Origin: Nitrospirota bacterium
GTDB taxonomy: Bacteria > Nitrospinota > Nitrospinia > Nitrospinales > VA-1
Assembly (NCBI GenBank): GCA_003246675.1
Contig: QJZQ01000209.1
Span: forward strand, 1-34,352
Reading direction: 5' to 3'
Length of the DNA: 34,352 nucleotides
Shown: in pieces, positions 9,524 to 20,170 of the stretch
How positions within the stretch are numbered: position 1 is the first letter of the stretch
Layout: every line of letters starts with the position of its first letter
Notes under the pieces: model-generated
Databases searched by the model: none
Seen by the model: the letters and a program-made list of their open reading frames with translations, nothing else
Told to the model about the DNA's origin: nothing
Position numbers and translations under genes: made by a program

Positions 9524-11242
9524 ATGACCTCCAAAATTCTGGTGGCCGACGACAGCATCACGATCCAGAAGATCGTGGCGATGGCCTTTGAGCACGAAGA
9601 CACCGTGGTCGAAGGGGCGAGCAACGGCAAGGATGCTTACAACCGTCTTGCCGAGTTCAGGCCCGATATCGTTCTCGCCGATGTCGACATGCCGGGCATC
9701 AATGGATTTGACCTGAGCAAGAAAATCAAGGATTCGCCGGAATTCAGCGGCATTCCCGTTCTCCTTCTGGCCAGCGATTTTGATGAGTTCAATAACGACC
9801 TGTTCCGTGATTCGCGGGCCGATGACCATATTTCGAAACCGTTTAAATCCGAAGAGATCATCGAAAAGGTCAAGGCCCGCCTGCAAGCCGTTTCCGCGCC
9901 GGTGAACGGCCAGGGCGCTCCGATTTTGCAGGCCGACACCGAAGGGCTGGACGATCCCGACGAGATGCTTTTCGTTCTTTCGGAAGAACACCTCATCGAG
10001 GAGCCGGGCAACGGTTTGCTGGGGAGCGATGAGCCCGAACGAGCGGCAGTGAATTTTGACGAAGACGAGATCGACTTTCTCAAGGAGTCGGGCAACGGCT
10101 TGCTGGGGAGCGATGAGCCCGAACGAGCGGCAGTGGATTTTGACGAAGACGAGATCGACTTTCTCAAGGAATCGGGCAACGGCTTGCTGGGAAGTGGTGA
10201 GGCCGAACAGGCAGCAGTGAATTTTGACGGCGGCAAGATAGACTTTGATCTGGGCCCCCACCTGCTCGGGGAGGACGAGGCGTCTGAAAGTGATGCCTTG
10301 CCCCTGAAGGAAATGAGCGATAAGGAAATGAGCGATGTGGAAGGTGCGAAGTCCGTTCGGGAAGAGGCCCCTTCGACCGGTTCGCTCCTCGACGAAGAAT
10401 GGCTGGCAACGCTGGGGGAGGATGATTCGCTTTCTTCCGGTTTCGAGGGCAACGCCGCCGAGCCGTCGCTCGGTGAAGAGGCCTTCCTGCCAGGCGAAAA
10501 CGGCCATGCGCTGGCTGGAAAAGAAAAACCCGCCGAAGAGGAACCCCGCGCCGAAACACCGTTGCCGGTACCCGCACCTGCCGCACCAGCTCCTCACAAA
10601 TTTCAGCCGTCAAAAAGCTTTGAGGATTTAATGAGCCTGGTGGACAAGCTTTCCCATCAGGGCAAAGTGGGGGTTGCCCCGGCTCCGGAGAATAAGCCTC
10701 CCAAAAATATGCCGGAAACCGCCGCGGTCATCGACCGGGTGATTCAACGGGTGGATCATTTGAAGGAAGCGACCCTTTCTGAGGAAACCCGCTCCTTGCA
10801 GTCTCAGCGTGGCGAAAGTCGCGCGGAGCCGGCCACGCCTCCTGCGGGGGCCGGACGGAAAACGGATAATGCTGCTGCGAGCCCCGAGCCTGAAGCCGAG
10901 ACGAGGCGGTCGCCCTTTTTTGCCGAGAAAACCCGGGCCCAGGTGGCTCCGGCCAGGCCCGAACCCGAGGTCTTGCCGGAGGAAGCGCCGCCGGCCCGAA
11001 AGCGGGAACTCAAGGAGATCGCCCGATCCCTTGAGGAGGGACCGGTGGCCCGGCTGGACGAAGAGCACATCAAGCGCATTCTGGAAAAATCCCTGGACCA
11101 GGCGATCAGAAAGGAACTGGCCGGGTTTTCCGAGGCGGTCCTTAAAACCATCCGCGAAGTGGTGCATGAAGTGGCCGCCGAGGCCATTAAAGCGGCGGTC
11201 CGGGAAGAGATGGAAAAAATCGACAAATGGCGCAGTGAATGA
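9524..11242 (+). CDS. Receiver-domain protein with acidic repeat linker and helical C-terminus
   Basis: A 572-residue protein. Residues 4-118 form a CheY-like receiver: acidic pair D9/D10, phosphoacceptor D53 (VLADVDMPG), switch Ser84 and Lys105 (SKPFK). Then comes a long acidic, low-complexity region with three in-frame copies of a 28-residue unit (about 162-245), further Glu/Pro/Ala-rich linker to about 485, and a helical C-terminal segment (IKRILEKSLDQAIRKELAGF; VVHEVAAEAIKAAVREEMEK). A similar short helical tail occurs in response regulators of Desulfobacterota and Myxococcota; its role is unclear and there is no recognisable DNA-binding or enzymatic output domain. The ATG at 9524 was chosen because GAGG (9515-9518) is 5 nt upstream; ATG 9509 is an alternative that adds five residues. 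No histidine kinase is encoded nearby. Confidence 0.87.
   Translation: MTSKILVADDSITIQKIVAMAFEHEDTVVEGASNGKDAYNRLAEFRPDIVLADVDMPGINGFDLSKKIKDSPEFSGIPVLLLASDFDEFNNDLFRDSRADDHISKPFKSEEIIEKVKARLQAVSAPVNGQGAPILQADTEGLDDPDEMLFVLSEEHLIEEPGNGLLGSDEPERAAVNFDEDEIDFLKESGNGLLGSDEPERAAVDFDEDEIDFLKESGNGLLGSGEAEQAAVNFDGGKIDFDLGPHLLGEDEASESDALPLKEMSDKEMSDVEGAKSVREEAPSTGSLLDEEWLATLGEDDSLSSGFEGNAAEPSLGEEAFLPGENGHALAGKEKPAEEEPRAETPLPVPAPAAPAPHKFQPSKSFEDLMSLVDKLSHQGKVGVAPAPENKPPKNMPETAAVIDRVIQRVDHLKEATLSEETRSLQSQRGESRAEPATPPAGAGRKTDNAAASPEPEAETRRSPFFAEKTRAQVAPARPEPEVLPEEAPPARKRELKEIARSLEEGPVARLDEEHIKRILEKSLDQAIRKELAGFSEAVLKTIREVVHEVAAEAIKAAVREEMEKIDKWRSE
10007..10250 (+). repeat. 84-bp tandem repeat inside the receiver-domain gene
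   Basis: Copies 10007-10090 and 10091-10174 differ at only a few bases (for example ggttt/ggctt and gtgaat/gtggat). A third, more divergent copy begins at 10175. Each unit encodes 28 residues: GNGLLGSDEPERAAVxFDED followed by EIDFLKES. The near identity of the first two copies suggests recent duplication or gene conversion, and copy number may vary between strains. Confidence 0.9.
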
Positions 11243-11428
11243 CCGGTCCCCCCAAGGCGCCTTCTCACTTTCCGGCAGGCTTTGCCCCATCGGCGGGCCC
11301 GCCGGAAAACCCTGACGCAGGTTCCTCCCGGCCCCGCCGGCTCTAACTTCAGAAACCCTGTCCCGTCCACACTGCATAGCCATTATGGGCTTATATGCTC
11401 AAGGGCGGGCTACAACCAGAAATACGTT

Positions 11429-14080
<2,652 letters not shown>

Positions 14081-14141
14081 CACACAGCACGTCCACCGCA
14101 CGGCTGTTCGATCCCGTGAGTTAATACATTCCCGGACCCTG

Positions 14142-15956
14142 ATGGAAGCGACCGTTGGCCCCATAACGCGCGAGGCGATCCCCGAGGATTCTACCTGGGA
14201 TCTCGACGGGCTTTACCCTGATGACGCCGCCTGGAAGGCCGAGCTTGCGTCCCTGGAGGCGGAAGTCGCCCGGTACGAAACTTACCGGGGGACGCTGGCC
14301 GATTCGGCGGCCTCGCTGGCGGCCTGCCTCACGTTCGATATGAACGTTTCCAGGACCCTGGACCGGCTCTACACCTACGCCCACCTGAAAAACGATGAGG
14401 ACAAGACGGTCACGTTCCATCAGGGCAATTACGAGCGGATCTCCCGGCTCGCCACCCGTCTGGCCCAGGCGTCGAGCTTTATCCGCTCGGAGGTGATGGC
14501 CATTGCCGAGGAACGCATGCAGTCGTTTCTCGATGACGAGGCGCTGGAGTTCTTCCGGCTTTACCTGGAGCGCATGCTGCGCTACCGCCGCCACACCCTG
14601 TCGGCGCCGGAGGAGGCCCTGCTGGCCGCTTCCAGCGAGGTGGGGCGGGCGCCCCGGGATGCGTTCGATATGCTGGACAATGCCGACCTCAAGCTTGGCT
14701 CGGTCGACGATTCGAGCGGCCGCCGGGTCGATATCACGCATGGCAACTTCCAAAGCCTGTTGCAGAGCTACGACCGGGAGCTTCGGCGCGGTGTTTTTCA
14801 CAAGTTCTACTCCGCCTACGGCGACCACCGCTACACCTACGCGTCGCTGCTTGCCAGCAGCATCAAGAAGGATAAATTTTTCGCCACGTCCAGGCGGTAT
14901 CCCTCGGTGCGCGATCAGGCGCTGTTTTCCGAGAACATCCCGGCGGCGGTTTACGACAACCTCATCGCGGCGGTGCACGCGAATCTCGCGCCGCTTCACC
15001 GCTATTATGACTTGAGAAAGCGGTTGCTCGGCCTGGATGACCTGCATGTCTACGACCTCTCCGTGCCCCTGGTGGAGGATTTTCACTGGCGCATGGAGTA
15101 CCCGGACGCCGTGGAGCGGATTCTTCAGGCGCTTTCGCCCCTGGGCGCGGACTACGCCGCCATCCTGAAGAGCGGCCTGCTCGAAGGCCGGTGGGTGGAC
15201 CGCTACGAAGTGAAAGGCAAGCGCAGCGGAGCCTATTCTTCAGGCTGTTACGATTCGAACCCGTTCATCCTGATGAATTACCTGGATGACAATATCAACA
15301 GCGTGTACACTCTGGCGCACGAGGCGGGACATTCGATGCATTCGTATTTCTCGCGCAAGACGCAGCCCTACCTGTACTCGGATTACACGATTTTTGTCGC
15401 CGAGGTGGCCTCGACGTTCAACGAGGTGCTTCTCACCCGGTCTCTGCTGGCGGACGACATCGACCGGGAAACAAAGATCTACCTGCTGTGCCGGGAGATC
15501 GACAACTTCCGCGGCACCCTGTACCGGCAGACCCAATTCGCCGAATTCGAGCACCTGATTTACCAGGCGGCCGAGAGCGGTGTTCCGTTGACCGTCGATA
15601 CGTTCACGGAAATGTACCGGGAGCTGCTGGAACGTTACTTTGGCGGCGGGGTGAAGCTCGACGAATGCCTTTCGCTGGAGTGTTTTCGCATCCCGCACTT
15701 TTACTTCAGTTTTTACGTTTATAAATACGCGACGGGCCTTTCCGCCGCTTACGCGCTGACCGAGCGGGTGCTTGGAGGCGGGGCGTCCGAACTGGCCGAC
15801 TATCTCAATTTCCTGAAATCGGGCGGGTCGAAATATCCTCTCGACCTGCTCAAGGATGCCGGGGTGGACATGACCTCGCCCAGCCCGGTTGCCACGGCGC
15901 TGGCCCGTTTTTCCGAACTGGTCGATCAACTGGAAGCCCTGACCGTGGGCTCCTGA
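14142..15956 (+). CDS. pepF: Oligoendopeptidase F (M3 metallopeptidase)
   Basis: A 604-residue zinc metallopeptidase of family M3B. The N-terminal half is helical (starting TWDLDGLYPDDAAWKAELASLE, the usual PepF opening). The zinc site HEAGH is at residues 393-397 (TLAHEAGHSMHS), followed by the conserved YTIFVAEVASTFNE, whose glutamate supplies the third ligand. PepF cleaves short peptides in the cytoplasm; no signal peptide is present. Length agrees with the family (about 600). The ATG lies 61 bp after the valS stop without a strong ribosome binding site; the spacing allows read-through from valS. Confidence 0.95.
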   Translation: MEATVGPITREAIPEDSTWDLDGLYPDDAAWKAELASLEAEVARYETYRGTLADSAASLAACLTFDMNVSRTLDRLYTYAHLKNDEDKTVTFHQGNYERISRLATRLAQASSFIRSEVMAIAEERMQSFLDDEALEFFRLYLERMLRYRRHTLSAPEEALLAASSEVGRAPRDAFDMLDNADLKLGSVDDSSGRRVDITHGNFQSLLQSYDRELRRGVFHKFYSAYGDHRYTYASLLASSIKKDKFFATSRRYPSVRDQALFSENIPAAVYDNLIAAVHANLAPLHRYYDLRKRLLGLDDLHVYDLSVPLVEDFHWRMEYPDAVERILQALSPLGADYAAILKSGLLEGRWVDRYEVKGKRSGAYSSGCYDSNPFILMNYLDDNINSVYTLAHEAGHSMHSYFSRKTQPYLYSDYTIFVAEVASTFNEVLLTRSLLADDIDRETKIYLLCREIDNFRGTLYRQTQFAEFEHLIYQAAESGVPLTVDTFTEMYRELLERYFGGGVKLDECLSLECFRIPHFYFSFYVYKYATGLSAAYALTERVLGGGASELADYLNFLKSGGSKYPLDLLKDAGVDMTSPSPVATALARFSELVDQLEALTVGS

Positions 15957-16040
15957 CACGAGCCGCAACCCCAACGGCCGGAAGGCTGGGAGGGGCCTCA
16001 ACATCCGCGGCCGGCAATACCAACCTTTGCTTTAAATTTA

Positions 16041-16056
16041 AAGGAAACACATTTTG
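16041..16056 (+). promoter_or_regulatory. Ribosome binding site and TTG start of the basic HTH-like protein
   Basis: AAGGA (16041-16045) lies 8 nt before TTG (16054-16056). It is the end of an AT-rich leader, CTTTAAATTTAAAGGAA (16030-16046), containing the 12-bp palindrome TTTAAATTTAAA. The same leader with one mismatch precedes the lipoprotein gene at 19803. The strong site supports the rare TTG start. Confidence 0.65.
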
Positions 16057-16806
16057 AAGAAACAAGGATTTTCCAGGCGTCCCCCGAACCGGGAGGATCA
16101 ACATGGACGCCGGAACCAAAACGATTCCTCCCGTCCCGACCCCAAAAGAAGAGGGCGCCCCAATCCACGGGTGAACAACGAGGCGGTTCAGCAATGGATG
16201 TCGTCCAGCTCGCAGACGCTGACGTCGCACCTGCCCATTCTCAACCGAAAAAAGAACGATGGGGCGGTCAAGAAGCCCGGAGGCGGGCAAAGCCGGGGGC
16301 CGGATAAAAACAGGAACCCGTCCAGGCAGGGCGCGGAGCGCCCCAACGCGTATCAGAACCGTGGCCAGGCGAAAAATACCGGCGCGAGCAGGCCACGGCC
16401 CGAAACCCGCGCAAGCCAGCCGCCGGTGGCGGACCGCGAAAAACAGATCACAGGCGGCATCGACCCCTTCGAGCTGTTCTGCGCCTACCACCTGGGTATT
16501 GCGGCCAATAAGGATTACCGGCCAGCCAACATCAATGAAGTCGCCAAACGGTTTGGCAAGGACCCCGCGACCATTCGCCAGGCCCTTAAGGAAGCGGGGA
16601 TGGACTCGGCGTCTCTATTAGATCGGGATTTTGACATGGCGCTCGCGCAGCTCGATATCCAAGTGGCCCCGGAAGGCGTCGACCGCCTCGAACTGGCCAA
16701 AACGATCTATTCCGACTACCTGGATGCGCCCTATCAAAAGCGGGACTGGGGTAAAATTCTGGAAGAGGACCGGAAGGAAAACAGAAAAATCTTCGGCGAC
16801 CGCTGA
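16054..16806 (+). CDS. Uncharacterised basic protein with a possible helix-turn-helix
   Basis: A 250-residue protein starting at TTG. Residues 1-130 are low in hydrophobics and rich in Arg, Lys, Pro, Gly, Asn and Gln, so probably disordered and able to bind nucleic acid. Residues 135-250 look folded: FELFCAYHLGI, then INEVAKRFGKDPATIRQALKEAGM (about 160-183), which has the spacing of a helix-turn-helix, and a C-terminal helical part (GVDRLELAKTIYSDYLDAPY). I do not recognise the family. It follows pepF by 97 bp and converges with the DD-peptidase gene 34 bp away. A role in RNA or DNA binding is inference from composition only. Confidence 0.75.
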   Translation: MKKQGFSRRPPNREDQHGRRNQNDSSRPDPKRRGRPNPRVNNEAVQQWMSSSSQTLTSHLPILNRKKNDGAVKKPGGGQSRGPDKNRNPSRQGAERPNAYQNRGQAKNTGASRPRPETRASQPPVADREKQITGGIDPFELFCAYHLGIAANKDYRPANINEVAKRFGKDPATIRQALKEAGMDSASLLDRDFDMALAQLDIQVAPEGVDRLELAKTIYSDYLDAPYQKRDWGKILEEDRKENRKIFGDR

Positions 16807-16840
16807 AGCAAACCCCCGGTGCTGGAGCCCGCTTCCGCCC

Positions 16841-18373
16841 TCAGTGGCCAGGGCTTGACCGGGGCTCCCTCGTGAAGCTGAGACCCTCGCGGACGATTTT
16901 GTCCTGAATCTCAAGCGCCTTCCTGTTAGCGCACTGAAGGTCGTTCATCAATATGGAAAAGGCGAACATCTCGCCGTCTTGCGCCTGAAAATATCCTGAA
17001 AGCGCGCTGACGCCCCTCAGCGTCCCTGTCTTCACCCGCGCGCGCGGGGCGTTTGCTTCCCCATTCATCCGTTTTTTTACATTCCCGTCCACCCCCATTA
17101 CGCCGAGAGCCGAAATGAACTCGGGGTACAGGCCGAGGTCTTCCCTCACCTGATGCAGGGTGCGGACGATCTGGTGCGCCGAGAGGCGGTTGCCGCGCGA
17201 CAGCCCGGAGCCGTCGAGAACCTGGAATGCGCCCGGTTTAAAGCCGAGCTTTTCAAGGTATTCGCCCATCACGCGCAGGCCCTTGGCGGTGGTTCCCGGT
17301 GCGCCGAAATGCAGGGCGCCCAGGGTTTTGACGATCTGCTCGGCAACGAAGTTGTTGCTGAATTTGTTGAGCCCCCTGAGCGCCAGGGTGATGGGTTCCG
17401 ATTGGTGGACCCACAGGAGCTGGGCGTCCTTCGGCACCGTTTTCACCCCGGTGGCCCCCGCCACCTCGATACCGGCGTGGCCGAGATATTTTTTGAACAC
17501 CATCCCGGTGTAGCGTGCGGGATCGGTGATGTTCAGGAAATAATCCTCGCGCGGGTGACCTTCGGCGATGGTTCCCGACACGGCGATCTGGTTTGTGTCG
17601 CCGCGATTCAGGCGGTTGACGAGCAGGCGGCTCCTCTGGCCCTGGGGCACCGTCTGCGCCTGGTTGTCGATGGTGGTGAAATCCGTCTCCGGTTCCAGCA
17701 GCACCCGGGCGGGCGCGCCAGGCCGGGGCCCGGGAGACACGAAGGCCGTCACGGTATTGAAGTTGAAGGACAGCGCGCCGAGCGGCGCATTGTAAGCGGC
17801 CGTATTGCCGGCTTTCCCCCAGGTGCCCAGCCGCCGCTCATTATCGAAGAAGCTGTCGTCGGCGTACACGTTGCCGGTGATTTTTTTTACCGGCAGGTTG
17901 GCGAGACTGGTGACCAGCAGCCACATCTGTTCAGTGACGAATTTGGGATCGCCGAATCCCTTGATATAAAGATCGCCTTCCAGGACGCCGTCTCTCACGG
18001 CGCCGGTCGCATACAGGTGCGTGGGATAGCGGTAGTCCGGCCCGAGCGTCATGAGAGCCACGGCGGTGGTGAGCAGCTTCAGGTTCGATGCGGGGATGAA
18101 GAGGGTCTCTTCCTGCCGGGCGTAAATGGTTTCGTGCCGGTCCAGGGAATGGACCTCGATGCCGTAGCGGCCGCTTTCCAGGCAGGGGTGGGTGAGGATT
18201 TTATCGACCGCCCGGCTGAACTCGCCGACGTCAGCTTCCAGCGGCAGGGCAGAACCCGTGACAGAAATAAGAACGGCGAGAGATGCCAGCGTCTTGAACA
18301 GCGATGGCCTTCGGTTGGGGAAAAATATCATGGAAAATTTTACCGCCTTCAATTTCAGGTTGCAAATAAACAA
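16841..18373 (-). CDS. dacB: D-alanyl-D-alanine carboxypeptidase/endopeptidase, PBP4 type (S13)
   Basis: A 510-residue periplasmic serine peptidase that removes the terminal D-Ala and opens D-Ala-DAP cross-links in murein. The three active-site motifs are present: SNLK (Ser96-Lys99, in FIPASNLKLLTTA), SNN (339-341, NKFSNNFVAEQ) and KTG (448-450, RVKTGTLRGVSALSGY). The usual S13 motif DGSGLSRGNRLSAHQ is also present. The N-terminus carries a signal sequence (LFKTLASLAVLISVTGSAL). Two starts are possible. TTG at 18373 has GAGGGGG 5 nt upstream; ATG at 18331 gives a more normal signal peptide but its nearest GAAGG is about 14 nt away. I kept the TTG start; residue numbers use it. Confidence 0.93.
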   Translation of the reverse strand: MFICNLKLKAVKFSMIFFPNRRPSLFKTLASLAVLISVTGSALPLEADVGEFSRAVDKILTHPCLESGRYGIEVHSLDRHETIYARQEETLFIPASNLKLLTTAVALMTLGPDYRYPTHLYATGAVRDGVLEGDLYIKGFGDPKFVTEQMWLLVTSLANLPVKKITGNVYADDSFFDNERRLGTWGKAGNTAAYNAPLGALSFNFNTVTAFVSPGPRPGAPARVLLEPETDFTTIDNQAQTVPQGQRSRLLVNRLNRGDTNQIAVSGTIAEGHPREDYFLNITDPARYTGMVFKKYLGHAGIEVAGATGVKTVPKDAQLLWVHQSEPITLALRGLNKFSNNFVAEQIVKTLGALHFGAPGTTAKGLRVMGEYLEKLGFKPGAFQVLDGSGLSRGNRLSAHQIVRTLHQVREDLGLYPEFISALGVMGVDGNVKKRMNGEANAPRARVKTGTLRGVSALSGYFQAQDGEMFAFSILMNDLQCANRKALEIQDKIVREGLSFTREPRSSPGH

Positions 18374-18555
18374 TCGTTCCCCCTCTCAGGCCAGAGGTGA
18401 ATGGACAGTGAGGCGGGATTGCGGTACCCTGTGGCCGGGTTTTCGGCCCGGGGCCTTCCCGGCGGGCGGGGCATGAAGCTTACCCCTCAAGCCGGCGGAC
18501 CTGCGTGCCGAAATAAAACCGTAGCTTTTAATCAGGAATCGACGGCGGAGAGAGC

Positions 18556-19560
18556 ATGAACTTTGATCTGGTCGGCATTGGTAATGCATTGGTGGATATT
18601 GAGGTTTGTGTCCAGGACGCGTTTGTTCAGGAGACCCGCCTGACCAAAGGCGGCATGACCCTTTTCTCGCAGGAGGACCAGGCGCGGGTGCTCGGCACCC
18701 TCGATGGCCAACCGCGCAAGATTTCCTCCGGCGGTTCCGCGGCCAACACCCTGCACGGCTTCAGCGTGCTCGGCGGCAGCTCCTATTATATCGGCCGCGT
18801 GGCCAACGATTCGTTCGGCCGCCACTACACCGAGGACATGAAGCTGTGTGGCGTCGGTTTCTCCGGGCCGGGGGCGGAATCCCACGGAACCGGGACGTGC
18901 CTGGTGCTCGTCACCCCGGACAGCGAGCGCACCATGCTCACCCACCTCGGCATCTCGGCATCTCTGCACCCGGAAAACGTGGATGAAACCATCCTTCGCA
19001 ACGCGAAGATGGTCTATATAGAGGGTTACCTGTGGACCGGGGACGAAACCCGCGCCGCAGCGCTTTTACTCGCGCAGGCGGCAAAGAAAAACGGCATTCC
19101 CGTCGCGTTCACCCTGAGCGACGCCTTCGTGGTGAACTCCTGCAAGGCCAACCTCGTGGATTTCATCCGCTGGAACGTGGACATCCTCTTCTGCAACGAG
19201 GCGGAGGCCCTGGCGATGGTGGAAACCGAAGACCTCGACACCGCCTTTAACGCCCTTCAGGCCCTGGCGGCGACGGTATTTATGACTCTCGGCTCGCGCG
19301 GCTCGTGGGCGGCGGCAAACGGCGAGGGAAAAATCGCCACCGATGTTTTTCCCGTGGTGCCGGTGGACACGACCGGAGCGGGGGATCTGTTTGCCGCCGG
19401 TGTTCTGTATGGCTTAAGCCGCGACCACAGCCTGAGGGAAGCGGCCATCATCGGTTCCTATTGCGCCGCCCAGGTCGTCTCCCACATGGGCGCGCGCATG
19501 CCCGTGCACTCGCACACCCGGGTGAGCGACATTCTGGCCGCCTACCCCGGCGGGAAATAA
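18556..19560 (+). CDS. PfkB-family sugar/nucleoside kinase, adenosine kinase-like
   Basis: A 334-residue ribokinase-fold kinase. The N-terminal GIGNALVDIE and GGSAANTLHG (the substrate-binding glycines) and the C-terminal anion-hole motif DTTGAGDLFAAG (from residue 271, catalytic Asp277) are intact. The arrangement with GIGNALVDI and SGGSAANT resembles the bacterial adenosine kinase-like subgroup, but ribose, fructose or inosine cannot be excluded by eye. ATG 18556 is preceded by GGAGAGA at good spacing. It is divergent from dacB, with 182 bp between. No other gene in the window gives its substrate. Confidence 0.9.
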   Translation: MNFDLVGIGNALVDIEVCVQDAFVQETRLTKGGMTLFSQEDQARVLGTLDGQPRKISSGGSAANTLHGFSVLGGSSYYIGRVANDSFGRHYTEDMKLCGVGFSGPGAESHGTGTCLVLVTPDSERTMLTHLGISASLHPENVDETILRNAKMVYIEGYLWTGDETRAAALLLAQAAKKNGIPVAFTLSDAFVVNSCKANLVDFIRWNVDILFCNEAEALAMVETEDLDTAFNALQALAATVFMTLGSRGSWAAANGEGKIATDVFPVVPVDTTGAGDLFAAGVLYGLSRDHSLREAAIIGSYCAAQVVSHMGARMPVHSHTRVSDILAAYPGGK

Positions 19561-19655
19561 AATAAAGCCCTTTACTCCTGAAAATGCCGGATAAAACCCC
19601 GGGTCGTGAGGCCCTAAAGCCGTCCCGGCGCGGCCGTGTTCGCCCCGGCGAATGT

Positions 19656-19685
19656 TTATGATACGGAAAATGTTAGGGTTATACT
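19656..19685 (+). promoter_or_regulatory. Possible promoter of the small lipoprotein gene
   Basis: TATACT (19680-19685) matches the -10 consensus at five of six positions. The best -35, TTATGA (19656-19661), is weak and 18 bp away. A start near 19692 would make a leader of about 110 nt that includes the hairpin at 19733-19758. Confidence 0.35.
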
Positions 19686-19732
19686 TTTTTGCGCGAATTT
19701 GGTAAACTAGCTTTCGCTTAACCGAACCTGTT

Positions 19733-19758
19733 TCTTGAGAGAGGTTTTTTTCTCAAGA
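19733..19758 (+). other. Perfect 8-bp hairpin in the lipoprotein leader
   Basis: TCTTGAGA (19733-19740) and TCTCAAGA (19751-19758) are exact inverted copies around a 10-nt loop ending in six Ts. There is no U-run after the stem, so it is not a standard terminator. It lies 44 nt before the lipoprotein ATG and could be a leader stem or a protein-binding palindrome. Confidence 0.55.
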
Positions 19759-19802
19759 TAAAGAATATATCTGTAACTTTAAATTTGAAGGAAGGAGGGA
19801 AT

Positions 19803-20114
19803 ATGAAACACCTGCGGATTTTTCTCTTGGCCGTCCTTTCAATCGCGTTCATGATCGGCTGCGGGACTTTCGGTAAAAACTTCGACAGCTCGCGGGTTAA
19901 AAATATTCAGAATAAAAAGACCACGCAGGCGGAAGTGCTCGACTGGTTCGGCGTGCCTTTCAAGGAAGGCAACGAAAACGGCCACACCATCTGGACGTAT
20001 CAGTTCGAGAAAGTCAAGGTGGTGGGCGAGCCCGAATCCCGGGACCTGGTCATCATGTTCGACGAAAGCCAGGTGGTGAAGGCCTATCGCTACACCTCCA
20101 GCCTGTCCGAATAG
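19803..20114 (+). CDS. Small outer-membrane lipoprotein, BamE/SmpA-OmlA-like
   Basis: A 103-residue lipoprotein. The signal peptide MKHLRIFLLAVLSIAFMIGC ends in a lipobox with acceptor Cys20. The mature part has the SmpA/OmlA pattern: KNIQNKKTTQAEVLDWFGVP, an early helix with a G-x-P turn, then NGHTIWTYQFEK and a final strand pair. BamE-like domains support the beta-barrel assembly machine, but many small lipoproteins share the fold, so membership in the BAM complex is not shown. ATG 19803 was chosen over TTG 19785 because AAGGAGG (about 19789-19797) lies between them at good spacing from the ATG and the signal peptide begins there. It stands between the kinase and HAD genes. Confidence 0.88.
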   Translation: MKHLRIFLLAVLSIAFMIGCGTFGKNFDSSRVKNIQNKKTTQAEVLDWFGVPFKEGNENGHTIWTYQFEKVKVVGEPESRDLVIMFDESQVVKAYRYTSSLSE

Positions 20115-20150
20115 GCCGTGCCGCCTGAGGGGCCTGCCGGGTCTCCCCCC

Positions 20151-20170
20151 AAGGAGGAGGTCCGGCGCTG
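20151..20170 (+). promoter_or_regulatory. Strong ribosome binding site before a CTG start
   Basis: AAGGAGGAGG (20151-20160) is followed by 7 nt and CTG (20168-20170). The frame has a TGA at 20126-20128 and no ATG, GTG or TTG between that stop and the catalytic DxD motif. The upstream C-run (20145-20150) could pair with the GGAGG and mask it. Confidence 0.65.

Noticed and set aside
11243..11428. A T-box or other leader RNA before valS
   Set aside because: No specifier-loop or T-box-like sequence is visible and no terminator/antiterminator pair can be drawn.
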